NCBI RefSeq assembly: GCF_047495875.1
Contig: NC_092474.1
Span: 11,873,655-11,937,654 of the forward strand
Length of the DNA: 64,000 nucleotides
Reading direction: 5' to 3'
From: Pithys albifrons albifrons
Taxonomy: Eukaryota > Chordata > Aves > Passeriformes > Thamnophilidae
Part shown: positions 23,420-35,509 of the stretch, one piece after another
Position numbering within the stretch: the first letter of the stretch is position 1
Layout: each line of letters begins with the position of its first letter
The notes under the pieces: generated by a model
What the model saw: only the letters and a program-made list of their open reading frames with translations
Databases searched by the model: none
What the model was told of the DNA's origin: nothing
Translations under genes and position numbers: made by a program

Positions 23420-23860
23420 TAGGCTCCTGCAGAGCCCCGGGACTTCCTGGCCCCCAGCTCCATCCTCACACACTGGCAGAGCCCGAGCTGTGCGGGCACT
23501 TCGGGCAGGAGCCAGCAACCAAGCTCCCAAGGAATGTTTGGGAGCCCGGAGGAGCTCTCCCCATCCCAGACTCCAGGATTTGAGCCGGAATGGCCAAGCA
23601 GCCTCAGCTATCGGGACACAACCCCGGAGAGGAGCCGCCACCACAAGGTGTCACCCGCCCCCTTCAGCCCGATCCCCCCGAGAGCCCCCGCAGGGCTGGC
23701 GGGCCGAGAGGGGCTGGAGCAGCGCCTCGAGGGGTCCCACGGCCCATCTGAGGGGATCCGGCCACGCCGCCTCCTCCCCTGCAACATCAGTGGGGTCCAA
23801 ACAGCATCCCAGACTCGCTATCTTCTCGTCTCCATGGAAACCCGCAGGCTGGAGCATCCC
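23420..23860. promoter_or_regulatory. Orphan CpG island 1 with X-box-like motif
   Basis: A CpG-dense, GC-rich block stands out from CpG-poor flanks. Near its right edge GTCTCCATGGAAAC (23828-23841) fits the RFX X-box pattern GTYNCCATGGNRAC. No gene starts here that I can see. It could be the promoter of an unannotated noncoding RNA or a developmental regulatory island. Confidence 0.55.
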
Positions 23861-24067
23861 CCAGTGACAGTGCTGGACCACGGGATGCTCATCACAGTCC
23901 AGCCCTCGAAGTCCCTGTCCTAGTCCTGAACCCCTTAACGAACTGGAATTATTCCTCCTTAAATTTTCATCTACCCAGAGACCTGCAATCCAGATTTTTA
24001 GAGCAAAATTAAGTAGAATAAATTGCTTTCAAACTGATAAGAAACTTTTTCTGGCTCAGGAGTGCAA

Positions 24068-24215
24068 TAGAATCCCAAAATGATTTGGGTTGGATGGGAC
24101 CCTAAAGATTTTCTTATTCCAAGCCCCCTGCCATGGACAGGGACACCTTGGACCAGATCAGCTTTCCCCAAGTGCCACCCAGCCTGGCCTTGAACACCTC
24201 CAGGGTTGGGGCAAT
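24068..24215 (-). mobile_element. CR1 LINE 3' fragment
   Basis: Reverse CR1 end 'gatttgggttggatgggacc' followed by 'ccatggacagggacaccttg' and 'cctccagggttggggc'. Confidence 0.88.
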
Positions 24216-25998
24216 AACAGGTATCTGTGCACAAAAACATGCAGCTGAATTATCACAGAGGGGATTTGAGTAGAATTATCCTGATTCACAACAGAACCCC
24301 TCAGGTTTGGAAACAAATAAACTGGAAATTTATTTAAACGCTGACTCACCAAGATATTTTGCTCCAAAGTAATTAAACCTATTTCAGTAAGAATCTAGAA
24401 AACAAAAATTAAATAAAATTTATAGGAAATATTGTTCCAAACCAAATGACAGGGCTATTCTGTAAATACAGAGGTAAACAGTTTGGATTCAAGGGGAAAT
24501 TCAGTTTTCTAAAGTAATATGCCAGAATATGCTCCCACAGCATTCCCAGATTGCCAGATCTCTATTTTTGCCAGCTACAAATATGGGTGAAAACCACAAC
24601 CTGTGCCAACCTTGGTGTTACCCCACAGACTCTGAGCTATTTCTTGTGACTCCCTTTCCTCCCCCAACCCTGGCAGAGAGAAAACGACCTGCCAACAGGT
24701 CAAAGCCTCAAAGTGAAACACTAAAAGCACTCGGGGAAGGACAAGCAGACAAAGGTTTTTCCTTGGTGCCTTCAGCCTCCTGGGATGACATGAAGATGCT
24801 CTGCTCAAGAGACAGTAAGTGGCAGCAGCTGAAGACCAAGGGCAGCCCCTGCAGAGAAAGGGCATTATGGGGAGGGGGGTCAGTCAGGTTAAATTGAATG
24901 TAAAAATTATTGGTGTGGGGTTTTTTCCACCCCACAGTTTAAGACCACTTGAGTTTTGCTGCAGCCAAACGATCTGAGCCCTGCATGCAGCAGGCTGGGC
25001 ACTGCAGGATTTCCATCCTGCTGCCTGAGAGGGGAAAGGGCTGGAGAGGAGGAAAGAATTTAAGTGCTCCAAATGGCTGTTTCTTGAGAAAACACCAGCA
25101 GATCCAGAAAGGGAAAAAGGCAGCAAGTTCCTGTGCCCTCTGCACACAGACAGAGCAGTTCGGTGCTGTGAAAAGCAAATGTTTAATCCCTTCTTCTCTT
25201 CTTTTTCTGCCAAAAACAGTAGGGCAGAAGGGGCAGATAGGGCTGGGCTAGTGGGGGTTATTTCCCACCTCACAGACCACTGAACCCAGTTTTGCAGCCC
25301 AGCATTCAGACAGAGAACTCAAACCCTCCTTGTCTGTCCTGGTTTCAGGTAACACATTTTTGCCCAAAGATGCTCCTGCTCTTCATCCATTCCCAGCAGC
25401 CCCATGTCATGATGGGGTGAGCAGCCAAGTTCTGAGCAGTGAGAGCAGGTGGGACAATGCAAGAGAAGGACCTCAAGGTGCTGGACAGGTGGCAGATTTT
25501 ATACAGGAAAGATTTTTCCCTTTCAATCTGTAATCCCTTTGGAGAACTCCATGACATAAGACAATGAAACCAACTGAACGCTTAGAAAGGTTTGAGAAGT
25601 TCAAGTAAGGGCTGGTTGACCTCTCCATCTTGGGACATCCCTCAGCTGACATCCCCAGGCACTGACCACCATGGTCTGCAGAGAGGGGCCACAGAGGTAT
25701 CCTGTGCTGCCAGCTGTGGTCCCTGCTCAGACAGCAAGCACATCTCTTTTCTCTGACACCCCCAGGAAGGTGGTTTCTCCTCCTTCTCCCTGAACCCCTC
25801 CAAAACACACCTTTCTCCAGTATCTCAGAGAGCTGCAGCTTTCCCATGGCAGCTGCTGCTCTTCTAAAAAGTCACTGGCTTTGCCTTGGGACCAAAACCC
25901 ATCCAGGCAGAAACAGGAGCCTGGGTGAAGACTGAACCAGGACCAATAGGTGAGTCCCAAAGCCCACAGAAATCTCACCATGCACCTGAGGGTATTGT
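24216..25998. other. Intergenic, nothing recognised
   Basis: No exon, RNA or repeat I can name. AT-rich at 24300-24500. Confidence 0.55.
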
Positions 25999-26178
25999 CC
26001 AAAAAGTTCTTGAATTCTGGCAGTCTTGATGCTGTGACCACTTTCCTGGGGGAGCCTCTTCCAGTGCCCAACCACCCTCTGGGGGAAGAACCTTTTCTGA
26101 AGACCCAGCTTAACCCTGCCCCAACTCAGCCCTGTGCCATTCCCTCAGATCTTATCACTGCCACAGAGCACTGGAACA
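25999..26178 (-). mobile_element. CR1 LINE fragment lacking the extreme 3' end
   Basis: Reverse CR1 internal block: 'gggggagcctcttccagtgc' then 'gggggaagaaccttttctga' and 'cttaaccctgccccaactca'. The ATTCTATG terminus is missing or too diverged to see. Confidence 0.75.
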
Positions 26179-26489
26179 CCCACAAGATCCTGGTGAGAGA
26201 AACCTTCTCAACAACGATCCAAAAGTCCCTTACTCAGGGCTTGATGCACCATCTACAACAAACCCTCAAGAACCAGCAGCATTTCGGCCAACTAATCTTG
26301 TAGCAACAACCAAGACCTCTTGGAAAAATCCCAATCCTGGCTCTTTCCACACTTGACCTTCCCTGCAGCAACACATTAGCCTCTCTGTACGGGCTCTTTG
26401 CTGCTCGAGCCCTAAGTGGGATGCTGCTGCGTTTATTACAGAAGCAGAGGGGTCGGCCCCGCAGGGTCCCCGAGGGCTCCGTCCCCTGC

Positions 26490-27000
26490 TGCTGTTTAGC
26501 TCCGGTTGTGCTGGTTAATGGACCGGGTTACAGAAGGCACGTCTGTTGTAAACCCCCCCAGTGTCTTATAAAAGTCAGCACCAACAATAAGCTGCAAACT
26601 CGGCTGTGTGGCTTCGCTGCTCTGCTTCCCAAACAGGTTATTGCTTGTAAAAGCCCCTCGCTGGAAGGAGCAGCGCTCCGAGGGCAAGTCAATGATGGCT
26701 TTTGATATGTTAAATAAGAAGGCTCCCACACTTGACTCCTTTCCCAAGGAGTAGTTGATATTTGTTGCTCTGGGGTGTCTAGAAAGGAAGAAAATTACTG
26801 GCCCATTAACTACTGCCCCTTGGCCTGTTTTTCAGCATTTAAAACAATGTACTCAAAATTGGCAGTGGAGGCAGCCTTAAACATTTGTTTTGCCTCAGAT
26901 TATTTGCAACACCCTGTAAACTCGGTGGCTTTTCACTCCCTCACTAAGGGGATTTCTCCAATGCATTTTTCCATGTGTCTCCAACATATGGAGCAATAAA
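26490..27000. promoter_or_regulatory. Candidate conserved regulatory block
   Basis: Repeat-free, with CpGs kept in AT-rich context, a TTTGATATGTTAAATAAG stretch around 26701, CACTTGA (NKX2-type) at 26729-26735 and homeodomain cores. It looks unlike the neighbouring neutral sequence. Called by texture only. Confidence 0.3.
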
Positions 27001-27544
27001 AAAAAAATCTAGCTTGTAGCTGGTGTCACAAAATATTTTGGGGGCAGGGGCCCTTGGGGAGGTGGTGTGGGAGTCAGATCAGTATGACCTGGCAGAGACC
27101 TGGGCCTGAAGGAAGCTCATGTTTTTATGAGCCAGGAAATTACAGGCTCAGCTTGGGCTGTGCCAGTTGTCCATAAGTGTTCAAGTTCCACATCATAATT
27201 TGAGTCTCAGTGGAGGTGGAGGGAGGCGTATGGGGACAGATGGCAGCTGCATGGGAAGGTCACCTCCATCAAGAGGTGGGCTCCAAGAGGTGGAGGGGTG
27301 GCCAGGAGATAGAGTTGGTGGTTGGGGAAAATATCTGAGAGCCAGCCAAGGGAGGAAAAAAAAAAATCATGTTTTCTATCCCCATCCCACAATTGCCAGA
27401 AAGCTGAGGAGTTGGGAACAAGTTTCTAAGGATCCCCTTGACTAGGAGCACAAATGTGCCTGGAGCTCTTGCCCATGCCAATTAAGAGCAGAGTCAACCA
27501 TCCTTCTGCAAGGTCCCAGCTCTCCATGCAGCTGATCTACCCAG

Positions 27545-27665
27545 GCCATCCCTGTTCAGCAGGCACATGGTGGGATTCTTGGGGTTGTCTGGTGCAGGGC
27601 CAGGAGTTTGATTGATGATCATTGTGTGTCCCTTCCAACTCAGGTTATCCTATAAGTCTATGAGT
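27545..27665 (+). mobile_element. CR1 LINE 3' end, short
   Basis: Forward CR1 terminus: 'gtctggtgcagggccaggag', 'cccttccaactcaggttatc' and 'ctataagtctatgag'. The same subfamily as 9825-10152. Confidence 0.85.
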
Positions 27666-29785
27666 ATGTTAAAGGGAGAGAGGGAGGGCTGGCAGAGGAG
27701 ATGGTGTGCAGGGGAAGCACTGTAGAAGAACACAGGGAGGTGGAACGAATGAGGGAGATCCACAGAGTTAAGGAAGAGGAGAAAGTCAACACACACTAAC
27801 CCAGAGAGCAGAGACAGCAGCCAGGGAGATGCCTGAAGAGCACTTAAAGCATTTTCCTCCATGCATCAGCAGAAGAAAGAGTTCAGCAATTCCAGAGTTT
27901 CTCAAAATACATCTTCCTTGCCTCAGCCTGAAAATTGTACCAGGATATGGAGTTTCTGGATGACTGGCTGCCCTGAGGTCTCCAATGCCCACCTTGGCAC
28001 TGCCAGGGAACCACAGTGACCCAAACAACAGTAAGTGCATGACATGTTGGGCTGAAGAACTTTGGGCACAAGCAGCAAAGCTGGTGTTGCCCAGAACACA
28101 TTCCCAGAGCACTTAACTCCCTGTACTGCCCACATGCACACTCTGCTCTCCAGGAAACCCTGCTAGGAATATGGGAATAATATGGGAAACTTTGGGATGC
28201 TTCACTGAACCACAGTAGATGGAAAAGACCTCAATGAACTGTTTGTGTCCTGCCCTCCCATGTGGTCTTTTTATTCCTATCCACATATAATTCCTATTGA
28301 ATTACAGGGCTGAGAATTCAGTTTTCCAGCAGTGGGTGGGCATCCAGCAGCACAGGCAAGTGGCCAAAATATCCCAGCTGCTTCCCCCACCCTTCACATA
28401 AGGGCTGCAAGTCACCCATTCACACTAAGTACAACACAAACATCACTCAAGGACCACAACAACACAATCCTCAGGACTCTGCCAGAAACGCTCAGCAGGG
28501 CACCACAATCCAAGGAAACTATGTATTTAACCTTCTATTTAAATAGAAGGGAGAAAATTAATCAAGGAACTCAAATTCTGGTGTTCTCCAGCTTTCTTCA
28601 TTTGTCACTTCATTCATGTTGTTTCAATGCTGTTTTTAGGGGTGACTTGTACAGCCCAGCAGTGCTTCAACAACAGCACCAGGGCTCTTGCCAGGCATAG
28701 CAGAGCAGGGAGGGAATTCTCCTCTGCCTCCCCTGCTCAGCTGCGTGGTCACCAGGAGCCTCAGCCCTATCTGATCTTGCCTAGGCTGCCTCAGCTCCCC
28801 AGCACAGCACCTACTGCAACTTCAACGAGTCATGAAAGGCCCTTTGGCCACCAGAGCAAGTGCCCTCCAGGCCAAAACAGCTTTTGAGCCAAGCACTGGT
28901 GCTGCCAAAGAGTTCAGCAGCCTCATCCAGGAATTTGCAGCTCAAACCTTCCTGCAGAGTAAGGAGATGAGTGGTTTTTCTGCCTGGCTTCACTCCTTGC
29001 TCTGGGCAGACATGAGAGGGGGACAAAACCCCACTGCCCTTTTGGGAAATCCCATCTACCTTCACTGCCTTCAGTTGCCCCGTTTGATGATGCTCCATGC
29101 AACATCCTGCTGGTGGGTCCCAGACACACATCCCAGGAGGAACAGCCCATTTCCAAGGTCCAAACAGCCCCTGGACTATGGCTGGGGGCTCAGAGAAGGC
29201 ACTACACACAAATCTCAGCACAGCAAAGGGGAGCACAGCTCTCCTCCCTCACCTCTCCCAGGGCGGGTGAGCTGCACGAGCAGGGCAGGCAGAAGGCTGG
29301 ACTTTGTAAAGTGGCATCCAGCTGTCATCACTGGCATTTGTCAAATGAAGTGACCACTCTCGGGACAGGTACTATTTCAAAAGTGGACATCACTTTAAAA
29401 AAGTGCTAATGTACAAGGCTGTCAGGTCCTGGCCTCAGGAGCAAGATCAGCTCTCTGATGTTTGGGGTAGAGATAAAGTGATGGCACAATGGCCGAGCAG
29501 CCACAGCCTGGGCTGTTTCTGGGAGTCACTCAGCAAAGTGAACACAATTCTGGTCCTCCAGAAACGTTTGATCAACAGCCTCCTCCTCCTCAGGCTGCTG
29601 CTACAAGCAAGTTCCCCTGTGCTGGGAGGTGAGGTCCAGCCTGCTCAGCTGGTCCCCAGCATATCCCAGAGGCTTCACCTCCATCAGCAGGGTGGGGAGC
29701 ACCTGATGGAGCCTGAGGATCAGAGGCAGCAAACCCTCAGTTAAGTGCAGAGAGTTAAAGCACAGAGCAAAAACTTATGGGAATA
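27666..29785. other. Intergenic, no gene recognised
   Basis: Holds a perfect 20-bp palindrome (28531-28550). A weak CR1-like string at about 28213-28235 is too short to call. Confidence 0.55.
28531..28550. repeat. Perfect 20-bp palindrome
   Basis: CCTTCTATTT followed directly by its reverse complement AAATAGAAGG, with a TTTAAA centre and no spacer. It could be a dimeric protein site or chance. Confidence 0.9.
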
Positions 29786-29787
29786 AT

Positions 29788-29977
29788 ATGATCCAGGAGC
29801 TGGGTTGGATCTGTAGGCTTGAATTAGAAATGTCATGTATTTCACAAGGATTTTTATGGAAGTTTTTAATATTGAATGTGATATAGAAGCAAAAGTTTCA
29901 ACCAGATGGGCTGGGAGAGAGGAGGTGACAAAGCAGAATTGCAAGGCTGCTTTTTTTTTTTAACTGGACCTTTTAAT
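29788..29977 (+). repeat. Local duplication pair 2, copy A
   Basis: It aligns to 32545-32709 in the same orientation: 'gaaatgtcatgtatttcaca' with 'gaaacgtcatgtattttaca', 'tagaagcaaaagttt' is identical, and 'ggaccttttaa' is shared at the end. I estimate roughly four in five bases identical. Confidence 0.75.
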
Positions 29978-30768
29978 AGATTTCAAGTTAATTCCCAGGA
30001 AACCTATGCTAGAGGACTTGTTTTGTTATAGAGCAGGCAGTAGCTTTCCCTCCTGCTGCTCACTCTGAGTGCTCTGCTCCCCAAGGGCTGCTTCATCCAA
30101 AGCATTTGAGGGCTTTCCCCAAAACCAACAGGTCTCTGAAGGCTGGGAGGGACAGTACAAGCCTTCACCCCAGTGTCCATCAACCCCTGCCCCCAGCAAG
30201 GTTCAAGGACTCCACAATCAGAGCATGACCCACACCAGGCTCATCTGAGCCCTCACCTCTCCTTAGGTAACACCACTCTGTCAGAGAGGTGGCCTCCATT
30301 CTACAATAGGACCACCTGGAAGCTGTTTATCCACCTCATTTTAGGAGAAAAAGAGAATAAATTCCCCAAATCGAGAACTCAACTCCTCCTTCTTTCACCT
30401 CTGGAAACAGCCAAGCCCCAAGTTAAATGGTCTTAGGATTTTAAAGATTTTTCCACCTGTTTTCACATGTTTAACTCCAAAACTGTCCCAGCTGGAACAG
30501 AAGCCTTTAAAAAGCACAAAACAGCCTCTGGCTGATGAATGGACTCAATGGAGTCACCTTTAGAGGACAGAGAATGACTTAATTCTGTCCCTTGGTCCAC
30601 ACCAGAACATTTGCCTGCAGCTGCTTGGCAGGGCATCCCTTCAAATGCTGCTCCCCAAACACCAGCAGCACCCAGGGCAGAGCATTTCTACTCACAAAAG
30701 AACACAAACAAGCAAATAACACCTTCACACTCTAAGCACCCTTCTTCCTAGTTAAAAAAAAAAAATTC

Positions 30769-30915
30769 ACTTACCCCAGGGACACCTCACCATCACCCAA
30801 ACACCACCAGCCTCACAGCAGCTACTCCTGTGCCAGGGTTTATATAGGATTTACCACCCCAGGGAGGGAAAGTCCTGCCCTTTCTCTAATTACTGGCAGG
30901 TTGGCCAGCTAATTA
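30769..30915 (-). promoter_or_regulatory. Candidate TATA promoter and first exon of a noncoding transcript
   Basis: On the minus strand TATATAAA (30846-30839) is followed after about 65 bases by a strong 5' splice site GGG/GTAAGT (30774-30769). A start about 30 bases after the TATA would give a first exon of about 40 nt. TAATTA-type homeodomain cores lie just upstream (about 30886-30915). Each element alone is common; only the order and spacing are suggestive. Confidence 0.22.
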
Positions 30916-31607
30916 ACCTTCTCTCCTTCCCTCCTGGGTGTTGACCAGCTGTGCTGATCAGGTCATCCCATTCTTTGTTAAAATCAGAGTGGAGGTCATT
31001 TTATTCAGCTGTGTGGAGCCTTACAGCTGGTCTGTGAAAATCATATTTAAATAGTATTTTCCTTAAATGATGTAGCATTTATCACATTACATGGAAATGG
31101 CATGGACAAATGGAACCCAAAGAACAAAAATAATGCTAGAGAAACACAGAAGGCCCCTTACTGATCTCTGATTGTTGATTGTTTTTTGTAAATAATGATT
31201 TTAAGGAAATCTAGAGGGAAAAAAAACCCTATTTAAATCAGAACTTTTTTCCAATGTAAAAATTCCTATCCATATATAAGGAAATGTATTTGTTTATTTA
31301 TAACAACACAATTGTTTATTCCTTATTAATAAAAGGAGATCACTATGGGAGGACAGAGCTTGGTATTGAGCTATAGAAAAAAATAGAATTAATAATCACC
31401 TCAGACAATCAGCCCAGGAAAGGTGTTTGAGCCCTTGCTCAGGGTGTCAGGCCATGCAGCCTGTGCTGCAAACTCACCATGCACTGGCTGGGGAGGGGTC
31501 TGTGGTTCTGCAAGGAAAACTGAAAGACAAATCAAAAGCTGAAGCCCTGCAAATTCCAGCCAAAACCAAGGCATGCATATTTAAGTGAGGGAGATTAACA
31601 CTGGCAC
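30916..31607. other. AT-rich intergenic block
   Basis: Long AT-rich stretch (31040-31400) without a recognisable repeat. Confidence 0.55.
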
Positions 31608-31740
31608 AGCTCACCATGGGAAGTGATGGATTTGCCATCTCTGGATGTCTTCAAACCACATCTGGACAATCCCTGGGAGCTCCCTGTCCTGAAGCCCAGT
31701 CCAGGAGCTGGATGTGACCTCCCCTGGCACTGTGTTTGCT
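31608..31740 (+). mobile_element. Diverged CR1 LINE fragment
   Basis: Forward pieces 'gccatctctggatgtcttcaa' in CR1-like order followed by 'aggagctggatgtgacctcc'. The terminus is lost; weak. Confidence 0.5.
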
Positions 31741-32544
31741 ACTGTTCATCTTACAGCCCCTCCAAATCCCTCCTGGGATGTGTGTGAGCTCCTGATTATT
31801 CAATACACAAAGTAAAATTATCAGAGGCAGGTTTCTTATTAGTAACACAAGGCTGGGTGGGCATCAGAACAGGTCAGGAGAGGAAATACAGATTTGGAGA
31901 GACCAATTTCCACTCCCAGCTCTGCCTCTGATCTGATCTCAGACTTTATCTGAGACTATTTCATCTCTCTGTGCTTTTTGCTGTCAGCTCTTCATCCTTG
32001 CTGTGAGTGTTGAGGGTAGGAATGACCTGCATGGTGGGTTGTACCCTGCTCAGTGTGATGGGTGGGTCTGATTTTAGGGATTTAAGACATTGTTTAAATA
32101 GAAATTTTCAAGGATTATGTACATTTTAGTGAGGATAAGAAATCTGGAGGTATCTCCCTACCAGCAGGTTCCATGAGCATATTGACTGTACAAAAACTCT
32201 TAAAATTCTTACATGCAAAAACTCATTTTCATCTGGAACAAAAGTAGGAAATTACATAAAGCAGATTTTTAGAGAACTGGGGATTTTGAAGAAGGAAGTG
32301 GATCAGTGAACAGGTTATAGGAGAAACTAGAACTCTGTATCAATGTAAACAAGCTTCAAATATGAATCACCAAGGGCCAAGCATCAAGTTTTAAGTTAAG
32401 GAGAAGGATGAGTTCACTCAGGGCCAAGGAGCCCAGAGGGAGAAATTGCCATTACTGAAACATCTCCAGGGGATGGAAGATCAGGAATGATCAACCAGAA
32501 CAGCACTGCAGGCATAAAGAATTAGAGAGGGAGGAAAAATCTAC

Positions 32545-32709
32545 TCAAGGATCTGGGCTGAATCTGTGGGCTTGAATCAGGCAGAAACGTCATGTATTTT
32601 ACAGGGATTTTTTATGGAAATTGTGAATATTAAAAGTGATGTAGAAGCAAAAGTTTTAACAGAGATGTCAAAGTAGAACTGCAAGGTTTTTATTTAATGG
32701 ACCTTTTAA
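32545..32709 (+). repeat. Local duplication pair 2, copy B
   Basis: Direct-orientation partner of 29788-29977, about 2.75 kb away. It lacks about 20 bases of A's 'gatgggctgggagagaggag' insert. Element family unknown. Confidence 0.75.
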
Positions 32710-33439
32710 CAATCCAATGGTCGAGCTCCTGTGTGTATTTTGGCTGCAAGTCATGGGAAACAGTTGATGCATCAACCCAGGGGTCTGAACCACTGACAGC
32801 AGAGCAGTGGAGAACACCTGGAGCAGAAGGGATGGGTCCAGGAGGGTTGTTACACACCCACCTCATGGTGTCTTCTTCCACTTTGAGCAACAAAATTTTG
32901 TAGGCTTTGTAGCTGCAGAGAAAAGGGGGTGGTTTACAAAAGGCCCATGGTGTGGTGTTGGTGGGTTTTCATGGTGTTATCAAGCCTGGAGAGACAAAAA
33001 GGTGTTTTTTACAGTCATCTTCATCTGGGCACTGACAGTTCCCTGAGTTGTTCACTTGTGCTGACTTTTGCCATGACTTGGGCCTTTCTAGGACCCAAAT
33101 TTCAGGGCTGAGCTAAGCTGCAGATAAATGATGTTTTGGTGTTATTCTTCTTGCAAGGGTCATCCTGGTGGCTCGCCAAGCCCTGAGGAGAAGGAAACCC
33201 ACCACTCCCATCACAGCTCCCTGTTCATCCCCCTGTCAGGCTATTCCCCCTCCCGTGCCACTGTCCCAACTCAAACCACTTCCACTGCGCTCTGCTCTGT
33301 TTCCAAAACCCCATCCTCATTATTTTTTTGTTGGCAATGCTGCAGGGAAATATCAGAGGCACCCAAGTGGCCTCCCCTGGCTCAGAAAGGAGGCACTGGC
33401 TGTAGAAGAAACACCCAATTATTTAGCAGCTGTCAAGGT

Positions 33440-33860
33440 TAAGCTAAATAACCCCGGCATGGGGAAGGCCGGGCTTTGTGTGTGTGTGCGGGGAGAGGCA
33501 GCAAAGCACCTTCCCCAGGCAGGCGAGGAAAGCGCAACCCGCGAAGCGAAGGTATTGCCCGAGGCTGCCCGGCGGGACAGCGCGTTGCGAGGAATGAAAA
33601 GAAGCCGGGGATGTCCTGGCAGACGCCGGGGCAGGGCTATGGGCAGACGAGCTCTGCCCATTCATCAGCCCCCGTCAGGCTCCCCGAGCCGGCCGTGGGA
33701 TAAATCAAACCGCGAGAGGGGAAAGGGGAAAAAAGTGTCCGAGGGGGAGCTGGGGGGGGAGCTCCGAGCAGGGGGGAGAAGAGGGAACGAAAAGGCAGCG
33801 CGAGGGAGAGGAAAAACTAGATCAAAGGCAGAAATTCATCAGAGATAACGGAATTATTTA
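33440..33860. promoter_or_regulatory. Orphan CpG island 2 with TCF/LEF and GATA motifs at its edge
   Basis: A dense run of CpGs (about 28 by eye) lies in an otherwise CpG-poor desert. At its right border AGATCAAAGG (33819-33828) matches TCF/LEF and AGATAA (33843-33848) matches GATA. A 226-codon open frame crosses it but follows the GC-rich composition and shows no domain. Could be a noncoding RNA promoter or a developmental enhancer. Confidence 0.55.
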
Positions 33861-34009
33861 TTTTTCCTGCTGCTAGTGGGGATTTTTTTTCCCCTTTGAG
33901 GCCCCCCAGGCCTTCTGGGCTCCTACGACTCCAGCCAGTCTGTTATTCTCAGGCGTCCCATCACCCCACCCCAGCCACAAAGCAACATGTTCACTTCATC
34001 ACACGGCTC

Positions 34010-34290
34010 TGCTCTGCACAGCGAGACCTTTTGATCTCGGGCTCTCCAGTGTTTATATGTGACAGTGCAAGAAATGTATTTACAGTACACGAGGCTCTGT
34101 TAGACACTGCCTGCCTTCATTTGAACATTAATATTGGGAGCAGGGGAGAGGGAGGAGCAGCACTCCTTTAATTCACCCATCATTTATTAAAGTGTTTATT
34201 TGGAAATCTGCAGGCCCATTTATCTGGTTATTACTCAGAGCAGGATCAAATAATAACTCAGGTTCTCTGTGTCACACAAGACAAACCAAA
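34010..34290. promoter_or_regulatory. Candidate conserved regulatory block next to CpG island 2
   Basis: Unique AT-rich sequence with homeodomain cores ('gaacattaatattggg', 'catttattaaagtg', 'caaataataactc') and no repeats. It adjoins the orphan CpG island, as is common around developmental genes. Confidence 0.3.
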
Positions 34291-35500
34291 TACACGCTGG
34301 ATGAGGTCTTTCAATGGCCTGTGTATCCATCCTCACGCCTGGTGCTGGGCTGGCTGAGGGCCCTGGGTGGGCTCCCCAGACCTGCAATCCAGCTTTTTAT
34401 CCCTTATTTCACAGGCTCATATCCAGCCTGAGCCAGTTGCTACTGCTGGAAGTGCCCCCAAAAGCCCCTCGATAGCAGAGGGTGTGTGGCTGGTCAAGGG
34501 GGACTTCACTTGAGCTTTTTGCCAGCTCTGTATGACTCAGGCTCCGCTTTTAAAACTGTCTTCTTCTGTCTTTATCACCTTTCTCAGCAGGAGGACCAAG
34601 ACCTGGAGGACCACGTCAGCACAGACAGTTCTCTAGCACATGTTGGTAGCAGTCAGAGAAAGCAGAGTCACCACAAAGCTCTTGTTCTCAGATCCTGACC
34701 CTGGGAGAACAGCTCTAACTCTGGGATGTTCTGGGATGAAGCTGGTATTTCTGGAGATGAAGGCAGTCAATGGCCACCCAGCACCAGTGGCCTCCTTCTT
34801 CTCTGTCTGCTCCACTTCTCCTTCCAACGTTCACTCCCCATCTCACACTTTCTACTTTGGGTTGCCCAACACAACCACATGATGAACTATGAGGTTTTGA
34901 AACTGCTGATTTCAAGCTCTCAGCTGCTCTAGGCCACATTCAGATGGTATTAGAGCCTCTGACATGTGACCAGCTGTTCATCTTCAGAGGCTAAGAAACC
35001 ACTGAACCACTTTTAAATGAAGGTTGGTGTTAAACAGGTTTTGAGCAAACAGCCTTTGGCATTGAAATGACGAAGGGAAGATAAATGTGACACCTTTCAC
35101 ATGGGAACTGTGGGCTGAAGACCCAGCAGAGCTGGTCAGGTAGTGCTTCCCAGACTGATCCAGAAGAGGGGCTGGAAGTGCCAATTTGCAAAATGCTTGG
35201 GGAATCATTGGTGCTTGAGGGAAAGAATAGTTACAGACACTGGCTGGTGCAAGAAGTACATTCCGTGGATGAGACTGGACACACATGCACTCTGTTCTGT
35301 GCTCTTCATTCCCCTCACACTCTTGACTATAAAGGTCAAACAACCACCAAATCCCAGTTCTTCTTCTGTGTCTGACATCATGAAGTGCTTTCCATCAGCA
35401 GCTGCTTGCAAATTTTGGTTTAAAACTGTGATGTGTTCCAGAGGATGTTGTAACAGGCATCACACCAAGCCCAGCTTGCTCAGGATTGCCAGGTTAGTGC
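34291..35500. other. Intergenic, no gene recognised
   Basis: No exon or repeat I can support. Confidence 0.5.
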
Positions 35501-35509
35501 TGAGTGTTG

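Noticed and set aside
23534..23923. Plus-strand open frame of 129 codons in orphan CpG island 1
   Set aside because: No recognisable domain; overlapping frames are open as well.
28205..28260. Possible CR1 scrap ('gatggaaaagacctcaatga')
   Set aside because: Only one block resembles CR1; too short to tell from chance.
33168..33848. Plus-strand open frame of 226 codons, Arg- and Gly-rich
   Set aside because: It follows the composition of the CpG island; both strands and other frames are also open there.
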